Below are positions 45,755 through 55,794 of a stretch of DNA of 64,000 nt, in pieces; position 1 is the first letter of the stretch; each line of letters opens with the position of its first letter. The translations under genes and the position numbers were made by a program. The stretch spans positions 3,440,501-3,504,500 of the forward strand of contig UGTZ01000001.1 in assembly GCA_900455085.1 (NCBI GenBank). The letters run 5' to 3'. Under the pieces are notes generated by a model. The model was not told the DNA's origin and did no database searches. It was given only the letters and a program-made list of their open reading frames with translations. Source of the DNA: Providencia rettgeri. GTDB taxonomy: Bacteria > Pseudomonadota > Gammaproteobacteria > Enterobacterales > Enterobacteriaceae.

Positions 45755-47334
45755 TTAATTTATCTCTACTACCGGGGGCGTTGGCCTCCGGATTACTGAT
45801 TACCGTTGCACTCATTAGTTTTGGTGCTCTGTGGTTTTTTGCGCCTGAAATTTCAATGGCTGATATTATCAGCGATAACTATTTGTGGCATGTGATTGGT
45901 TTTACCTTTTGGCAGGCTTTTTTATCCGCTATTTTTTCTGTAGTCCCTGCTATTTTTCTCGCCAGAGCATTGCATCGCCGTCGTTTTTTTGGGCGAACTC
46001 TATTTTTACGCTTATGTGCAATGACGTTGGTTCTTCCTGTGTTAGTTGCCGTATTTGGTATTTTATCGGTTTACGGGCAAACGGGTTGGCTGGCTAAACT
46101 GTGCCAATTATTGGGGCTTAATTACAGTTTTTCGCCTTATGGCCTAAAGGGGATTTTGCTAGCACATGTCTTCTTTAATATGCCGCTAGCAACGCGTATG
46201 CTATTACAATCTTTAGAAAATATCGCTATTGAGCAACGGCAAATTGCAGCACAGCTGAGGTTTAATGAGTGGCAGCAATTTACCATTTTAGAATGGCCTT
46301 ATTTACGGAGACAAATATTACCCACTGCTGCGTTAATTTTTATGCTGTGCTTTGCCAGCTTTGCGACTGTTCTCGCGTTGGGGGGTGGCCCAGCAGCTAC
46401 GACCATCGAATTAGCTATTTACCAAGCACTTAATTATGATTTTGATTTAGGGCGAGCCACTATTTTAGCACTAATTCAACTCTTTTTCTGTGTCGGTTTG
46501 ATGTTTATCTGCCACAGAGTAAATAGTGTATTTTCTGTTGGTTTTAGTCATCAGTCCCAATGGGTTGATCCTGCTGATAACACGTTTCGCCGCATTCGTG
46601 ATTTTTTGCTCATCGCCGCTGCCATACTATTACTACTCCCCCCGCTGTTTGCGGTTATTTTCGATGGATTAAATGGGCAACTTTGGGCGGTATTGCAGCA
46701 ACCCGCCTTATGGCAAGCCACGGCAACCTCAGTGTTTATTGCACTGTGTGCTGGCGCTGTCTGTGTGGTACTAACCTTAATGTTGTTATGGAGCAGCCGC
46801 GAATTGCGCTTACGCCAAGCAGCTCGTTTAGGGCAAGCCATAGAGCTTAGCGGGTTAATTATTTTAGCCATGCCGGGTATCGTCCTCGCGACAGGTTTTT
46901 TTATCTTTTTTAATGAAACGATAGGCTTACCTGAATCCCCTTACCCATTAGTTATCATGACTAACGCTTTGTTGGCCATTCCTTATGCGTTAAAAGTATT
47001 AGAAAACCCCATGCGAGACAGTGCTGAACGCTATAACCCGTTATGCCAATCACTCGATATTTCGGGTTTTAATCGTTTGCGAATTATTGAATTGAAAGCA
47101 CTACGCAAACCAATCGCTCAAGCTCTTGCGTTTGCCTGTGTTATCTCAATTGGTGATTTTGGTGTCGTCGCGTTATTTGGCAATGATAACTTCCGCACGC
47201 TCCCTTATTATCTTTATCAGCAAATAGGGGCTTACCGATCAAACGATGGTGCAGTGACAGCCATGCTATTGTTATTGCTTTGTTTTTACTTATTTAGCTT
47301 GATTGAACGTATTTCAGGAAAACATCATGATTAA
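45730..47334 (+). CDS. thiP: Thiamine ABC transporter permease
   Basis: ThiP is the inner-membrane permease of the thiamine/TPP importer. The 534-residue protein is a fused tandem permease with about 12 hydrophobic segments and two EAA-like coupling loops (about residues 170-190 and 430-450, such as EQRQIAAQLRFNEWQQF). It carries LRLCAMTLVLPVLVAVFGI and FGNDNFRTLPYYLYQQIG, typical of ThiP. I chose the ATG at 45730 (MANRRQ) by family match. It overlaps both thiB (25 bases) and thiQ (8 bases). The frame is intact. Confidence 0.95.
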   Translation: MANRRQSLINLSLLPGALASGLLITVALISFGALWFFAPEISMADIISDNYLWHVIGFTFWQAFLSAIFSVVPAIFLARALHRRRFFGRTLFLRLCAMTLVLPVLVAVFGILSVYGQTGWLAKLCQLLGLNYSFSPYGLKGILLAHVFFNMPLATRMLLQSLENIAIEQRQIAAQLRFNEWQQFTILEWPYLRRQILPTAALIFMLCFASFATVLALGGGPAATTIELAIYQALNYDFDLGRATILALIQLFFCVGLMFICHRVNSVFSVGFSHQSQWVDPADNTFRRIRDFLLIAAAILLLLPPLFAVIFDGLNGQLWAVLQQPALWQATATSVFIALCAGAVCVVLTLMLLWSSRELRLRQAARLGQAIELSGLIILAMPGIVLATGFFIFFNETIGLPESPYPLVIMTNALLAIPYALKVLENPMRDSAERYNPLCQSLDISGFNRLRIIELKALRKPIAQALAFACVISIGDFGVVALFGNDNFRTLPYYLYQQIGAYRSNDGAVTAMLLLLLCFYLFSLIERISGKHHD

Positions 47335-48036
47335 ATTGACTCAGCTAGATTACCAATACGACAACCTGACAATGTCGTTTGATTTTTCTGTTCAATTTGG
47401 TGAATCTGTTGCTGTTATGGGGCCTAGTGGTGCAGGGAAAAGTACGCTATTAAGTTTGATTAGCGGCTTTCAATTCCCCAATAATGGTACGATTGAGCTT
47501 AATGGCGAAGACCATACCTTTAGCCCCCCCGCTAAGCGCCCTGTTTCTATGCTATTTCAAGAAAATAATTTATTTTCACACCTGACGATCCGGCAAAATA
47601 TTGGCCTTGGGTTACAACCCAATTTGCGCCTCAATAAAACGCAAATTCAGCAAGTTGAGCAAATGGCGAGTCGTGTCAGCCTGAGCGAATGTTTAGATAG
47701 GTTACCGGTGCAACTGTCGGGGGGCAACGACAACGTGCGGCATTAGCACGCTGCATGATCCGTAATCAACCGATTTTACTGCTCGATGAACCCTTTTCTG
47801 CTCTCGACCCTGCATTACGCCGAGAAATGCTACTATTACTCAAGGAAATTTGTGCGGAGAAATCAATCACGCTGTTAATGGTTTCTCATAATGTTGATGA
47901 TGCCCTACAAATTGCCCCGAGAACACTGGTTATTGCAGAGGGCAAAATTGCTTACGATGGCGATACCCAAAGCCTATTACAAGGGCAAAGTGCAGCATCT
48001 GCTTTATTGAGTATTACAGCCGTTTCTAATAATTAG
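47327..48036 (+). CDS. thiQ: Thiamine ABC transporter ATP-binding protein, frameshifted here
   Basis: ThiQ is the ATPase of the thiamine importer. It has Walker A (GPSGAGKSTLL, about 34-44), the Q-loop (LFQENNLF), the ABC signature at LSGG, and Walker B (ILLLDEPFSALDP), with the H-loop MVSHNVDD. The frame breaks in the signature motif, where the G6 run at 47719-47724 should be G7 to read LSGGQRQRAALARC. Corrected length is 236 residues, against 232 in E. coli. I chose the ATG at 47327, inside the end of thiP. Confidence 0.95.
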
Positions 48037-48098
48037 CACTGTATAAATTCACACTATTCGCGTATATTTATCCTAACTATTTTTATGCGAGTAGCCTA

Positions 48099-50450
48099 AT
48101 GACCCAACTCATCGCCCCAGCGGAAAGAGGCTTTATCCTTAGCCGGCACTGGAGAGACACCCGTCACGGTGTCGAGGTCTCTTATTGGCTACTCACTGAT
48201 AACCAACCACAAAAGGTCACTGTTCCATATCAAAAAGCGATTGGTTTTTTAGCTGAATCTCAATTTCCTCGAGTAAAACACCTATTAGATGAACAACCCA
48301 ATATTACCTATCGGCTTCTTGAATTAATTGATTTTAAACGTGAAAAGGTCTATGCGATTTATTGCCACCAATATCGACAATTACAGAACCTTGAAAAAAA
48401 TTGCAACGAATTGGGTGTTGAATTATTAGAAACCGATATTCGCCCAAGTGAACGGTATCTAATGGAACGCTTTATCGCGGCCTCTGTCTGGTTTTCTCGA
48501 AATCAGCAAGGGGAGTTTCAACTAAAACCTTGCGAAGGCTACCGCCCCTTAGTCAAGGCCGTTTCCCTTGATATCGAAACCAGCCAACATGGTGAACTCT
48601 ATTCTATAGGGCTGTCTGGCTGTGGTGACAACGTGGTATTTATGTTGGGGCCAGAACAAGGGCCTGCATTGAGCGCTGAACATCGCTTAATCTATGTGAA
48701 TAGCCGCCCGCAATTACTTCATAAACTCAATGAATGGCTTCACCAATACGACCCTGATGCCATCATTGGTTGGAACCTAATCCAATTCGACCTACAAGTA
48801 TTACAAAAACATGCAGAGCGTTATGGCATCCCCTTATTGTTTGGCCGGCAAAGCAAAAAGCTGGAATGGCGAGAGCATGGATTTAAACAAGGCGTCTTTT
48901 TTGCCGCTGCTGAAGGCCGGTTAATTATTGATGGTATCGATGCATTAAAAGCAGCGACCTGGAGTTTTCCATCATTTAGTTTAGAGTCTGTCGCCCAAGC
49001 GCTACTTGGTGAAGGTAAAGCGATTGATACCCCTTATGACCGAATGGATGAGATCAACCGTCGTTTCGCTCACGATAAACCTGCTTTAGCTCACTACAAT
49101 ATTCAGGACTGTATTTTAGTCCATCGAATCTTTGAAAAAACCGATTTAATGGCTTTCTTGCAGGAACGTTCAACGGTAACAGGTCTTGCTGTTGATAAAA
49201 TGGGGGGCTCTGTAGCTGCATTCTCACACCTTTATATTCCCCGCTTACACCGACTTGGTTTCGTTGCGCCCAACCTCACAGAACAAATAATGCAACTGAA
49301 CCCCGGGGGCTTTGTCATGGACTCCGAACCCGGGTTATATGACTCCGTATTAGTTTTGGACTACAAAAGCCTATATCCTTCAATTATTAGAACTTTTCTC
49401 ATCGACCCTGCAGGTATGATTGACGGGTTAGCACACCCTAACCTTGCACATTCGGTTCCCGGTTTTCGCCAAGCTTGGTTTTCTCGCACAACCCACTGTT
49501 TACCCGATATTGTCAGCCATATCTGGCAAGAGCGGGATAAAGCCAAAAAAGAGCATAATGCACCACTATCCCAAGCGCTAAAAATTATTATGAACGCATT
49601 TGCTGGAGTATTAGGAGCTGAAGGATGCCGTTTTTTTGACCCAAGACTGACCGCATCAATCACCATGCGTGGCCATGAAATTATGCGTACAACCAAACGC
49701 TTGATTGAGTCACAGGGTTACCAAGTTATTTATGGAGATACCGACTCCACGTTTGTATGGTTACGTGATGCTCACAATGAAGAACAAGCGCAAAAAATTG
49801 GCTTTGCTTTACGTGATTACGTAAATAGTTGGTGGAAAAAACATTTAGCAGAAGAATGGCAATTAGAAGGCGTTTTAGAGCTCGAGTATGAAACCCATTA
49901 CCGCAGATTTTTGATGCCCACCGTACGTGGTGCCGAAATGGGGAGCAAAAAGCGCTATGCAGGATTGAGTAAAGACACCATGGTATTTAGAGGGCTGGAA
50001 ACCATTCGTTCAGACTGGACACCATTAGCTCAAATATTCCAAAAAGAGCTCTATACCCGTATTTTTTATCACCAACCTTACCGTGAATATATTCGTGAGT
50101 ATGTCCAAAATATTCGTTCGGGCCAATATGATGACCGTTTAGTTTATCGTAAGCGTCTGCGCCGAAAATTGACTGATTACCAAAAAAATGTTCCTCCGCA
50201 TGTTCGAGCCGCTCGTACTGCTGATGACTATAATTTAAAATTACAGCGCCCTTTGCAATACCAAAATGGCGGTTGGATAAACTATATTATTACTCAGGCG
50301 GGGCCTGAACCATTGGAAATCATCACGGCAAAACCGGATTACGAACATTATATATCCAAACAAATCAAACCGATAGCAGATGCTATCTTGCCTTTCTTAC
50401 AGGATGACTTTGATACCCTGCTAACTGGGCAAATTACCCTTTTGTTTTAA
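48099..50450 (+). CDS. polB: DNA polymerase II
   Basis: PolB is the B-family, SOS-inducible polymerase used in replication restart and translesion synthesis. The 783-residue protein (E. coli length) has the 3'-5' exonuclease motif SLDIETS near residue 155 and the second exonuclease block GWNLIQFDLQVL. The polymerase motifs are DYKSLYPSI (A), KIIMNAFAGVLG (B) and YGDTDSTFVW (C). In E. coli it lies near thi and rapA genes, with araBAD between; here no ara genes are present. I did not find a clear LexA box just upstream. The frame is intact. Confidence 0.97.
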   Translation: MTQLIAPAERGFILSRHWRDTRHGVEVSYWLLTDNQPQKVTVPYQKAIGFLAESQFPRVKHLLDEQPNITYRLLELIDFKREKVYAIYCHQYRQLQNLEKNCNELGVELLETDIRPSERYLMERFIAASVWFSRNQQGEFQLKPCEGYRPLVKAVSLDIETSQHGELYSIGLSGCGDNVVFMLGPEQGPALSAEHRLIYVNSRPQLLHKLNEWLHQYDPDAIIGWNLIQFDLQVLQKHAERYGIPLLFGRQSKKLEWREHGFKQGVFFAAAEGRLIIDGIDALKAATWSFPSFSLESVAQALLGEGKAIDTPYDRMDEINRRFAHDKPALAHYNIQDCILVHRIFEKTDLMAFLQERSTVTGLAVDKMGGSVAAFSHLYIPRLHRLGFVAPNLTEQIMQLNPGGFVMDSEPGLYDSVLVLDYKSLYPSIIRTFLIDPAGMIDGLAHPNLAHSVPGFRQAWFSRTTHCLPDIVSHIWQERDKAKKEHNAPLSQALKIIMNAFAGVLGAEGCRFFDPRLTASITMRGHEIMRTTKRLIESQGYQVIYGDTDSTFVWLRDAHNEEQAQKIGFALRDYVNSWWKKHLAEEWQLEGVLELEYETHYRRFLMPTVRGAEMGSKKRYAGLSKDTMVFRGLETIRSDWTPLAQIFQKELYTRIFYHQPYREYIREYVQNIRSGQYDDRLVYRKRLRRKLTDYQKNVPPHVRAARTADDYNLKLQRPLQYQNGGWINYIITQAGPEPLEIITAKPDYEHYISKQIKPIADAILPFLQDDFDTLLTGQITLLF

Positions 50451-50827
50451 AATTTATTCTACCTTTGATGTTTTTTTAACAGGTGACGATAGCCTTCGGT
50501 TGAATTAATATATCGCCCCTTTGGTGTCTCGCACGTCTGGCTACACAAATTATGCGTGATAATCAACAATACTCATTATAATTCAAATAGACTGACTCAT
50601 TGTCCCGGCCACAAGCCCAGCAAACGCCTTAGTGCTCACTTTGCTGCAATTTGAATGATTAAATGTGTATAATTAATCATCAGGTAACGACTATTTTTAA
50701 AATAATTCGAACTCTTCCTTGTGTAACTATTAATGAGTTACACCAACACTGGGCGAAGACACTGATAAAAATTGTCTTAAAAAATCTAAAAAATAAACTC
50801 TCAATTTTATGGAATTAAGTTAAATCT
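50451..50827. repeat. polB-rapA intergenic region with nested inverted repeats
   Basis: The 377 bases hold no convincing coding frame. ATTCAAAT (50581-50588) and ATTTGAAT (50649-50656) form the outer arms. Inside them CAGCAAA (about 50619) and TTTGCTG (about 50641) form a second stem. This may be a terminator of polB, a structured 5' region of rapA or a dispersed intergenic element. Confidence 0.4.
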
Positions 50828-53734
50828 ATGCCATTTACTCTTGGTCAACGCTGGATCAGCGATACAGAAAGCGAACTTGGATTAGGTGCCGTCGTGGCAA
50901 TTGATGCCCGTATGGTAACGTTGCTTTTCCCTGCCAGTGGCGAAAACCGCCTATACTCTAGCAGCGATGCCCCTATTACCCGAGTGATGTTTAATGAAGG
51001 TGATACCATTACCAGCCACGAAGGCTGGCAACTTCAAGTTCAAAGCATTGAAGAAGATAAAGGATTATTGACTTACATCGGCACACGTTTAGATACGCAA
51101 GAAACCGGTGTGAGCCTTAGAGAGGTGTTCCTCGACAGCAAGCTCACATTCAATAAGCCGCAAGATCGTCTATTTGCTGGGCAAATTGACCGTATGGATC
51201 GCTTTGCTTTACGCTTTCGTGCGCGCAAATTTCAAAGTGAGCAAGTCAAACACCAAGCGACAGGCCTACGCGGTATTCGTGCAAGCCTGATCCCACACCA
51301 ATTACATATTGCCAATGAAGTGGGAAAACGCCACCATCCGCGCGTATTACTCGCTGACGAAGTGGGCTTAGGTAAAACCATTGAAGCGGGGATGATTATC
51401 CACCAGCAATTAATGGCAGGCCGTGCAGAGCGCGTCTTAGTTATCGTTCCTGATAGCTTACAACACCAATGGCTGGTTGAGATGCTGCGCCGCTTTAATC
51501 TGCGTTTTTCTTTGTTTGATGATAGCCGTTACAGTGAAGCACAACATGATAGCGATAACCCATTTGAAACAGAACAACTCGTTCTGTGTTCACTGGATTT
51601 TGTCCGCCGTAATAAGCAGCGTTTTGACCAATTAGTTGAAGCGGGCTGGGATATGATGGTTGTCGATGAAGCTCACCACTTACAGTGGAGCGAAACTGCC
51701 CCGAGCCGCGAATATCAAGTTATTGAAACATTAGCTGAAAATATCCCGTCTATTTTGCTATTAACGGCAACACCGGAACAACTTGGCCAAGAAAGTCACT
51801 TCGCTCGCCTGCGTTTACTTGACCCTAGCCGCTTCCATGATTACCAGGAGTTTATTGCTGAGCAAGAAAACTACCGCCCTGTTGCTGATGCGGTTTCGCT
51901 GTTACTGTCAGGTGATAAACTAACTAATGACCAGCAAAATTTACTTAATGAGCTAATCAAAGAACAAGATATCGAACCACTATTAAAGGCTGCAAACCTT
52001 GAAAGTGAAGACGGCAATGCCGCACGCCAAGAACTGATCAACATGTTAATGGATCGCCATGGTACCAGCCGACTGTTGTTCAGAAATACCCGTAATGGTG
52101 TCAAAGGTTTCCCTCGCCGTGAGTTGCATTCACTAAAAATGCCATTGCCCACCCAATACCAAACTGCAATTAAAGTGGCAGGTATTATGGGCAGTAAAAA
52201 AGACGTTGAAACTCGTGCAAAAGAAATGCTCTACCCTGAGCAAATTTACCAAGAGTTTGAAGGTGAAAATGCCACTTGGTGGAACTTTGACCCACGTGTT
52301 GAATGGTTAATGGGCTTTTTGACCGCAAACCGCCATGAAAAAGTGTTAGTAATCTGCGCGAAAGCCGCAACCGCACTACAATTGGAGCAAGTGTTACGCG
52401 AACGCGAAGCGATTCGTGCTGCCGTGTTCCATGAAGGGTTATCACTATTAGAGCGTGACCGAGCCGCTGCCTATTTTGCATCTCAAGAAGAAGGCGCGCA
52501 GGTGCTACTGTGTTCTGAAATCGGCTCTGAAGGGCGTAACTTCCAATTTGCAAACCAGTTGGTGATGTTCGACCTACCGTTTAATCCAGACTTACTTGAG
52601 CAGCGCATCGGCCGTTTAGACCGTATTGGCCAAAGCCGTGATATCAGCATTCATGTGCCTTATTTAGAAAATACCGCTCAATCTGTATTGATCCGTTGGT
52701 ACCACGAAGGCTTAGATGCCTTTGAACATACCTGCCCAACAGGCCGAGCTATCTACGATAAATACTACCAACCATTGCTGCAATTTATGGCTGAACCGAC
52801 AGTCACTGAAGGTTTTGATGATTTTATTAAAACCTGCCGCGCAGAGCATGACAGCTTAAAATTGCAATTAGAACAAGGCCGTGACCGCTTACTTGAAATG
52901 CATTCAAACGGTGGCGAGTCAGGTAATCAGTTAGCTGAAGAAATTAGCGAAGGCGATAACGATACTGAATTGGTTAACTTTGCGCTCAATCTTTTTGATA
53001 TCGTTGGCATTAATCAAGAAGACAAAAGTGATAACTTGATTATCCTAACGCCTTCTGACCATATGTTAGTACCTGATTTCCCAGGACTTCCTCAAGATGG
53101 CTGCACCATCACGTTTGATAGAGAGCAAGCGCTTTCCCGTGAAGATACGCAATTTATCAGCTGGGAACACCCTATTATTCGTAATGGTTTAGATTTAGTG
53201 TTATCTGGCGATACAGGCAGCTGTGCGGTTTCTTTACTGAAAAACAAAGCGCTGCCTGTTGGCACCTTATTGACTGAACTCATTTACGTTGTGGAAGCTC
53301 AAGCACCTAAGAACCTGCAAATCAGCCGGTTCTTACCAGCAACTCCAGTACGCTTATTAATTGATTTAAAAGGTAATAACTTATCATCTCAAGTTGAGTT
53401 TGAAAGTTTTAACCGTCAATTAAATGCCATTAACCGCCATATGGCGAGCAAACTGGTAAATGCAGTACAAAATGAGGTTCATTCGGTATTACGCTTATCT
53501 GAGCCGATGATCGAAAAAGAAGCCAAAGCATTGATAGAAAATGCAAAAGAAGCGGCTGATAAAGCGCTGACGTTGGAGCTTTCTCGTTTAGAAGCACTCA
53601 AAGCGGTCAACCCAAATATCCGAGATGAAGAGCTTGATATTATTGAAGAAGAGCGTCAGCAACTGATGACCAATATCGACCAAGCCACATGGCGCCTAGA
53701 TGCCATTCGCTTAGTTGTGGTAACTCATCAGTAA
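50828..53734 (+). CDS. rapA: RNA polymerase-associated ATPase RapA (HepA)
   Basis: RapA is a Swi2/Snf2-family ATPase that binds RNA polymerase and recycles it after transcription. The 968-residue product matches the E. coli length. Two N-terminal Tudor-like domains (MPFTLGQRWISDTESELGLG onward) are followed by the helicase core with Walker A (LADEVGLGKTIEAGMI, near 180), DEAHH Walker B, LLLTATPEQ motif III, and C-terminal motifs SEIGSEGRNFQF and QRIGRLDRIGQ. A coiled, charged C-terminus follows. The frame is intact. Confidence 0.98.
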   Translation: MPFTLGQRWISDTESELGLGAVVAIDARMVTLLFPASGENRLYSSSDAPITRVMFNEGDTITSHEGWQLQVQSIEEDKGLLTYIGTRLDTQETGVSLREVFLDSKLTFNKPQDRLFAGQIDRMDRFALRFRARKFQSEQVKHQATGLRGIRASLIPHQLHIANEVGKRHHPRVLLADEVGLGKTIEAGMIIHQQLMAGRAERVLVIVPDSLQHQWLVEMLRRFNLRFSLFDDSRYSEAQHDSDNPFETEQLVLCSLDFVRRNKQRFDQLVEAGWDMMVVDEAHHLQWSETAPSREYQVIETLAENIPSILLLTATPEQLGQESHFARLRLLDPSRFHDYQEFIAEQENYRPVADAVSLLLSGDKLTNDQQNLLNELIKEQDIEPLLKAANLESEDGNAARQELINMLMDRHGTSRLLFRNTRNGVKGFPRRELHSLKMPLPTQYQTAIKVAGIMGSKKDVETRAKEMLYPEQIYQEFEGENATWWNFDPRVEWLMGFLTANRHEKVLVICAKAATALQLEQVLREREAIRAAVFHEGLSLLERDRAAAYFASQEEGAQVLLCSEIGSEGRNFQFANQLVMFDLPFNPDLLEQRIGRLDRIGQSRDISIHVPYLENTAQSVLIRWYHEGLDAFEHTCPTGRAIYDKYYQPLLQFMAEPTVTEGFDDFIKTCRAEHDSLKLQLEQGRDRLLEMHSNGGESGNQLAEEISEGDNDTELVNFALNLFDIVGINQEDKSDNLIILTPSDHMLVPDFPGLPQDGCTITFDREQALSREDTQFISWEHPIIRNGLDLVLSGDTGSCAVSLLKNKALPVGTLLTELIYVVEAQAPKNLQISRFLPATPVRLLIDLKGNNLSSQVEFESFNRQLNAINRHMASKLVNAVQNEVHSVLRLSEPMIEKEAKALIENAKEAADKALTLELSRLEALKAVNPNIRDEELDIIEEERQQLMTNIDQATWRLDAIRLVVVTHQ

Positions 53735-53743
53735 ACTATGATA

Positions 53744-53773
53744 ATCAAACCATATTGTTCTATATGGTTTGAT
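53744..53773 (+). terminator. Hairpin after rapA
   Basis: A perfect 12-bp inverted repeat (ATCAAACCATAT / ATATGGTTTGAT) with a 6-base loop lies 9 bases after the rapA stop codon. Only AATTAATTT follows, so termination may be partial. Confidence 0.55.
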
Positions 53774-53849
53774 AATTAATTTAAAATCTACAACTCGAAC
53801 TAATTATTTTATTTCGTACTTTTGCGTAATAAAAATAGGGTTGCCCTAA

Positions 53850-53962
53850 GTAATTCGAGTTGTAGGTAGGCAGCAAACGAAGATATCTTGGGGAGCATAC
53901 ATAAGTACGTGACCCGAGTAGCTGAGTGAAGCTAACACCCCTACAACTTGAAGTATGACGGG
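53850..53962. repeat. Dispersed intergenic palindromic repeat, copy A
   Basis: About 113 bases between rapA and rluA form an imperfect palindrome. The outer arms are AATTCGAGTTGTAGG and CCTACAACTTGAAGTA. The core contains GGGGAGCATACATAAGTACGTGACCC, read here in two parts around an AAG loop. The 3' end AACTTGAAGTATGACGGGTA is shared with copy D, and the core GGAGCATA...TA-GTGAC with copies B, C and D. It has no coding capacity. Confidence 0.8.
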
Positions 53963-53969
53963 TAATTGA

Positions 53970-54635
53970 ATGATACCGTACAATCCACCGCTAGAACCTT
54001 GGCTCCACATCCTCTATCAAGACGACCATATCATTGTCGTCAACAAGCCAAGCGAACTACTTTCTGTTCCCGGAAAAGCCCCTGAGCACCACGATAGCAT
54101 TATGAGCCGTATTCAACGTGATTTTCCTGCTGCTGAATCCGTACATCGCTTAGATATGGCGACCAGTGGCGTCATGGTTGTGGCACTGCACAAAAAGGCT
54201 GAGCGTGAGCTCAAACGTCAATTTAGGGAGCGTGAGCCCAAAAAATTCTATATTGCTCGTGTCTGGGGACATTTAGAAAAAGAAGAAGGCTTGATTGATT
54301 TGCCGCTAATTTGCGATTGGCCAAACCGCCCTAAGCAAAAGGTGTGTTTCGAAACAGGGAAATCGGCACAAACTGAATACCAAGTATTACAATACGAAGA
54401 ACAAGCGACACGCGTGAAGCTTTCACCCATTACGGGTCGTTCTCACCAACTGAGAGTCCATATGTTAGCTTTAGGCCACCCAATATTAGGCGACCGTTTC
54501 TATGCTCACGATGAAGCCAAAGCGCTCGCCCCTCGCTTACAATTACATGCTCAGGAGTTATATATCACCCATCCTGAATATGGCACACCAATGCATTTAC
54601 CTGCCCACCAGATTTTTAACGCTAGATTTATTTGA
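53970..54635 (+). CDS. rluA: 23S rRNA/tRNA pseudouridine synthase RluA
   Basis: RluA makes pseudouridine 746 in 23S rRNA and pseudouridine 32 in several tRNAs. The 221-residue product has the catalytic HRLDMATSGVMVV motif (Asp near residue 64), VVNKPSELLSVPGK at the N-terminus and TGRSHQLRVHMLALGHPILGDRFY at the C-terminal side (shown in part). It follows rapA after one dispersed repeat and is convergent with djlA across two more. The frame is intact. Confidence 0.96.
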   Translation: MIPYNPPLEPWLHILYQDDHIIVVNKPSELLSVPGKAPEHHDSIMSRIQRDFPAAESVHRLDMATSGVMVVALHKKAERELKRQFREREPKKFYIARVWGHLEKEEGLIDLPLICDWPNRPKQKVCFETGKSAQTEYQVLQYEEQATRVKLSPITGRSHQLRVHMLALGHPILGDRFYAHDEAKALAPRLQLHAQELYITHPEYGTPMHLPAHQIFNARFI

Positions 54636-54667
54636 TCGTTTGATTAATTTTCCCTCCCCCTACCATA

Positions 54668-54780
54668 CCCTAAATAGTTTGTATCGCTGTTAGGCGGTAA
54701 AAGAGCAAATCCCTAGGAGCATACAGCCGTATGTGACTAGGGGTTCGTGATACAACGAGCGCTACATGCAGAAAAATGTA
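54668..54780. repeat. Dispersed intergenic palindromic repeat, copy B
   Basis: This is a diverged member between rluA and djlA. It has the start CCCTAAATAGTT shared with copies C and D, an AAGAGCAAATCCCTAGGAGC segment, and the core CATACAGCCGTATGTGACTAGG. Its 3' arm is decayed and lacks the AACTTGAAGTATGACGGG end. Confidence 0.75.
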
Positions 54781-54853
54781 CATTGCCTACTAGAGTAAAT
54801 TCTCATTTTATTTGGATGAGTAAATTTTTTGTTTTCAATTATTCCCCTGATTT

Positions 54854-54975
54854 CCCCTAAATAGTTCGTGCTACCACACGGCGTCGATTGAGCGAATCCC
54901 TAGGAGCGTAGATAACTACGTGACTAGGGTGCGCGAGCGCAGCCAACAACGCTGCGGCGCGAAATATGACGGGGA
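54854..54975. repeat. Dispersed intergenic palindromic repeat, copy C
   Basis: This is a full-length member starting CCCTAAATAGTTCGTGC, with GAGCGAATCCCTAGGAGC, the stem GTAGATAACTAC, GTGACTAGGGTG, and the end GAAATATGACGGGG. It lies about 75 bases after copy B in the same orientation and ends just before the djlA stop codon. Confidence 0.8.
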
Positions 54976-54978
54976 AAT

Positions 54979-55794
54979 TTATTTGAAGCCGAGCTCCTTC
55001 TTAACTAAGTCATAAGCGGCTTGGATAGACTGCGCCTTTTGCTTAGCAATCTCCATCATCTCTGGCGGCAAACCTTTCGCAACCAGTTTATCGGGGTGAT
55101 GTTCGCTCATCAGTTTACGATAGGCTCGCTTAATTTTTGTTGGGTCATCACTAGGAGACACGCCAAGCACTTTACAAGCATCTTCAAGGGTTGGGCCATT
55201 TGATTGCTGATAATACCCTCCTGATTGCTGCTGAGAGTATCCTTGGCCAAATTGGCGACCACTTTGGATCATATCCAAGAACTGTTCAAACTGAACCTTA
55301 GAAATACCGAGCTCTTCGGCAATAATAAACAACACTTTTCGTTCGTTCGGGTGTAATTGTCCATCAGCAAAAGCAGCTTGTAATTGAATTTCCAGAAACA
55401 TCTGAATCAAGTCAAAACGGCCATAACAGGCCATACGTAATTGCTTTAATACATCACGCAATGGAAAGTTAGGGGATTTGCCTTCTCTAAATGCTTGTTG
55501 AGCCGCTTTTCGTGTTTCTCCATGCAATTGCATTCTGTCCATTAAATTGGTCGCAAGCTGAATATCTGTCTCGGTTACACGGCCTTTGGATTTCGTTAAA
55601 TGCCCCAAAATTTGGAAGGTACTCGCAAAGAAAATGATTTGGCGATCTCGCTTATTCATTCTCCCTGCAAATTTACGTTGAATCGATGCTTTATCAAAAC
55701 CATGCCCAATAATTAACCCAACTAGCGCTCCCCAAAAGCCCAATCCAGAGACGATTGCGAGTATAACGCCAATAATTTTGCCCCAATAGTGCAT
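54979..55794 (-). CDS. djlA: Membrane-anchored DnaJ-like co-chaperone DjlA
   Basis: DjlA is an inner-membrane J-protein that stimulates DnaK and, in E. coli, signals to the Rcs system when overproduced. The 271-residue protein has one N-terminal transmembrane segment (IIGVILAIVSGLGFWGALVG), a TerB-like central domain (about 55-180), a Gln/Gly-rich linker (GQGYSQQQSGGYYQQ) and a C-terminal J domain with the HPD tripeptide (SEHHPDKL). It is divergent from lptD, as in E. coli. The frame is intact. Confidence 0.96.
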   Translation of the reverse strand: MHYWGKIIGVILAIVSGLGFWGALVGLIIGHGFDKASIQRKFAGRMNKRDRQIIFFASTFQILGHLTKSKGRVTETDIQLATNLMDRMQLHGETRKAAQQAFREGKSPNFPLRDVLKQLRMACYGRFDLIQMFLEIQLQAAFADGQLHPNERKVLFIIAEELGISKVQFEQFLDMIQSGRQFGQGYSQQQSGGYYQQSNGPTLEDACKVLGVSPSDDPTKIKRAYRKLMSEHHPDKLVAKGLPPEMMEIAKQKAQSIQAAYDLVKKELGFK

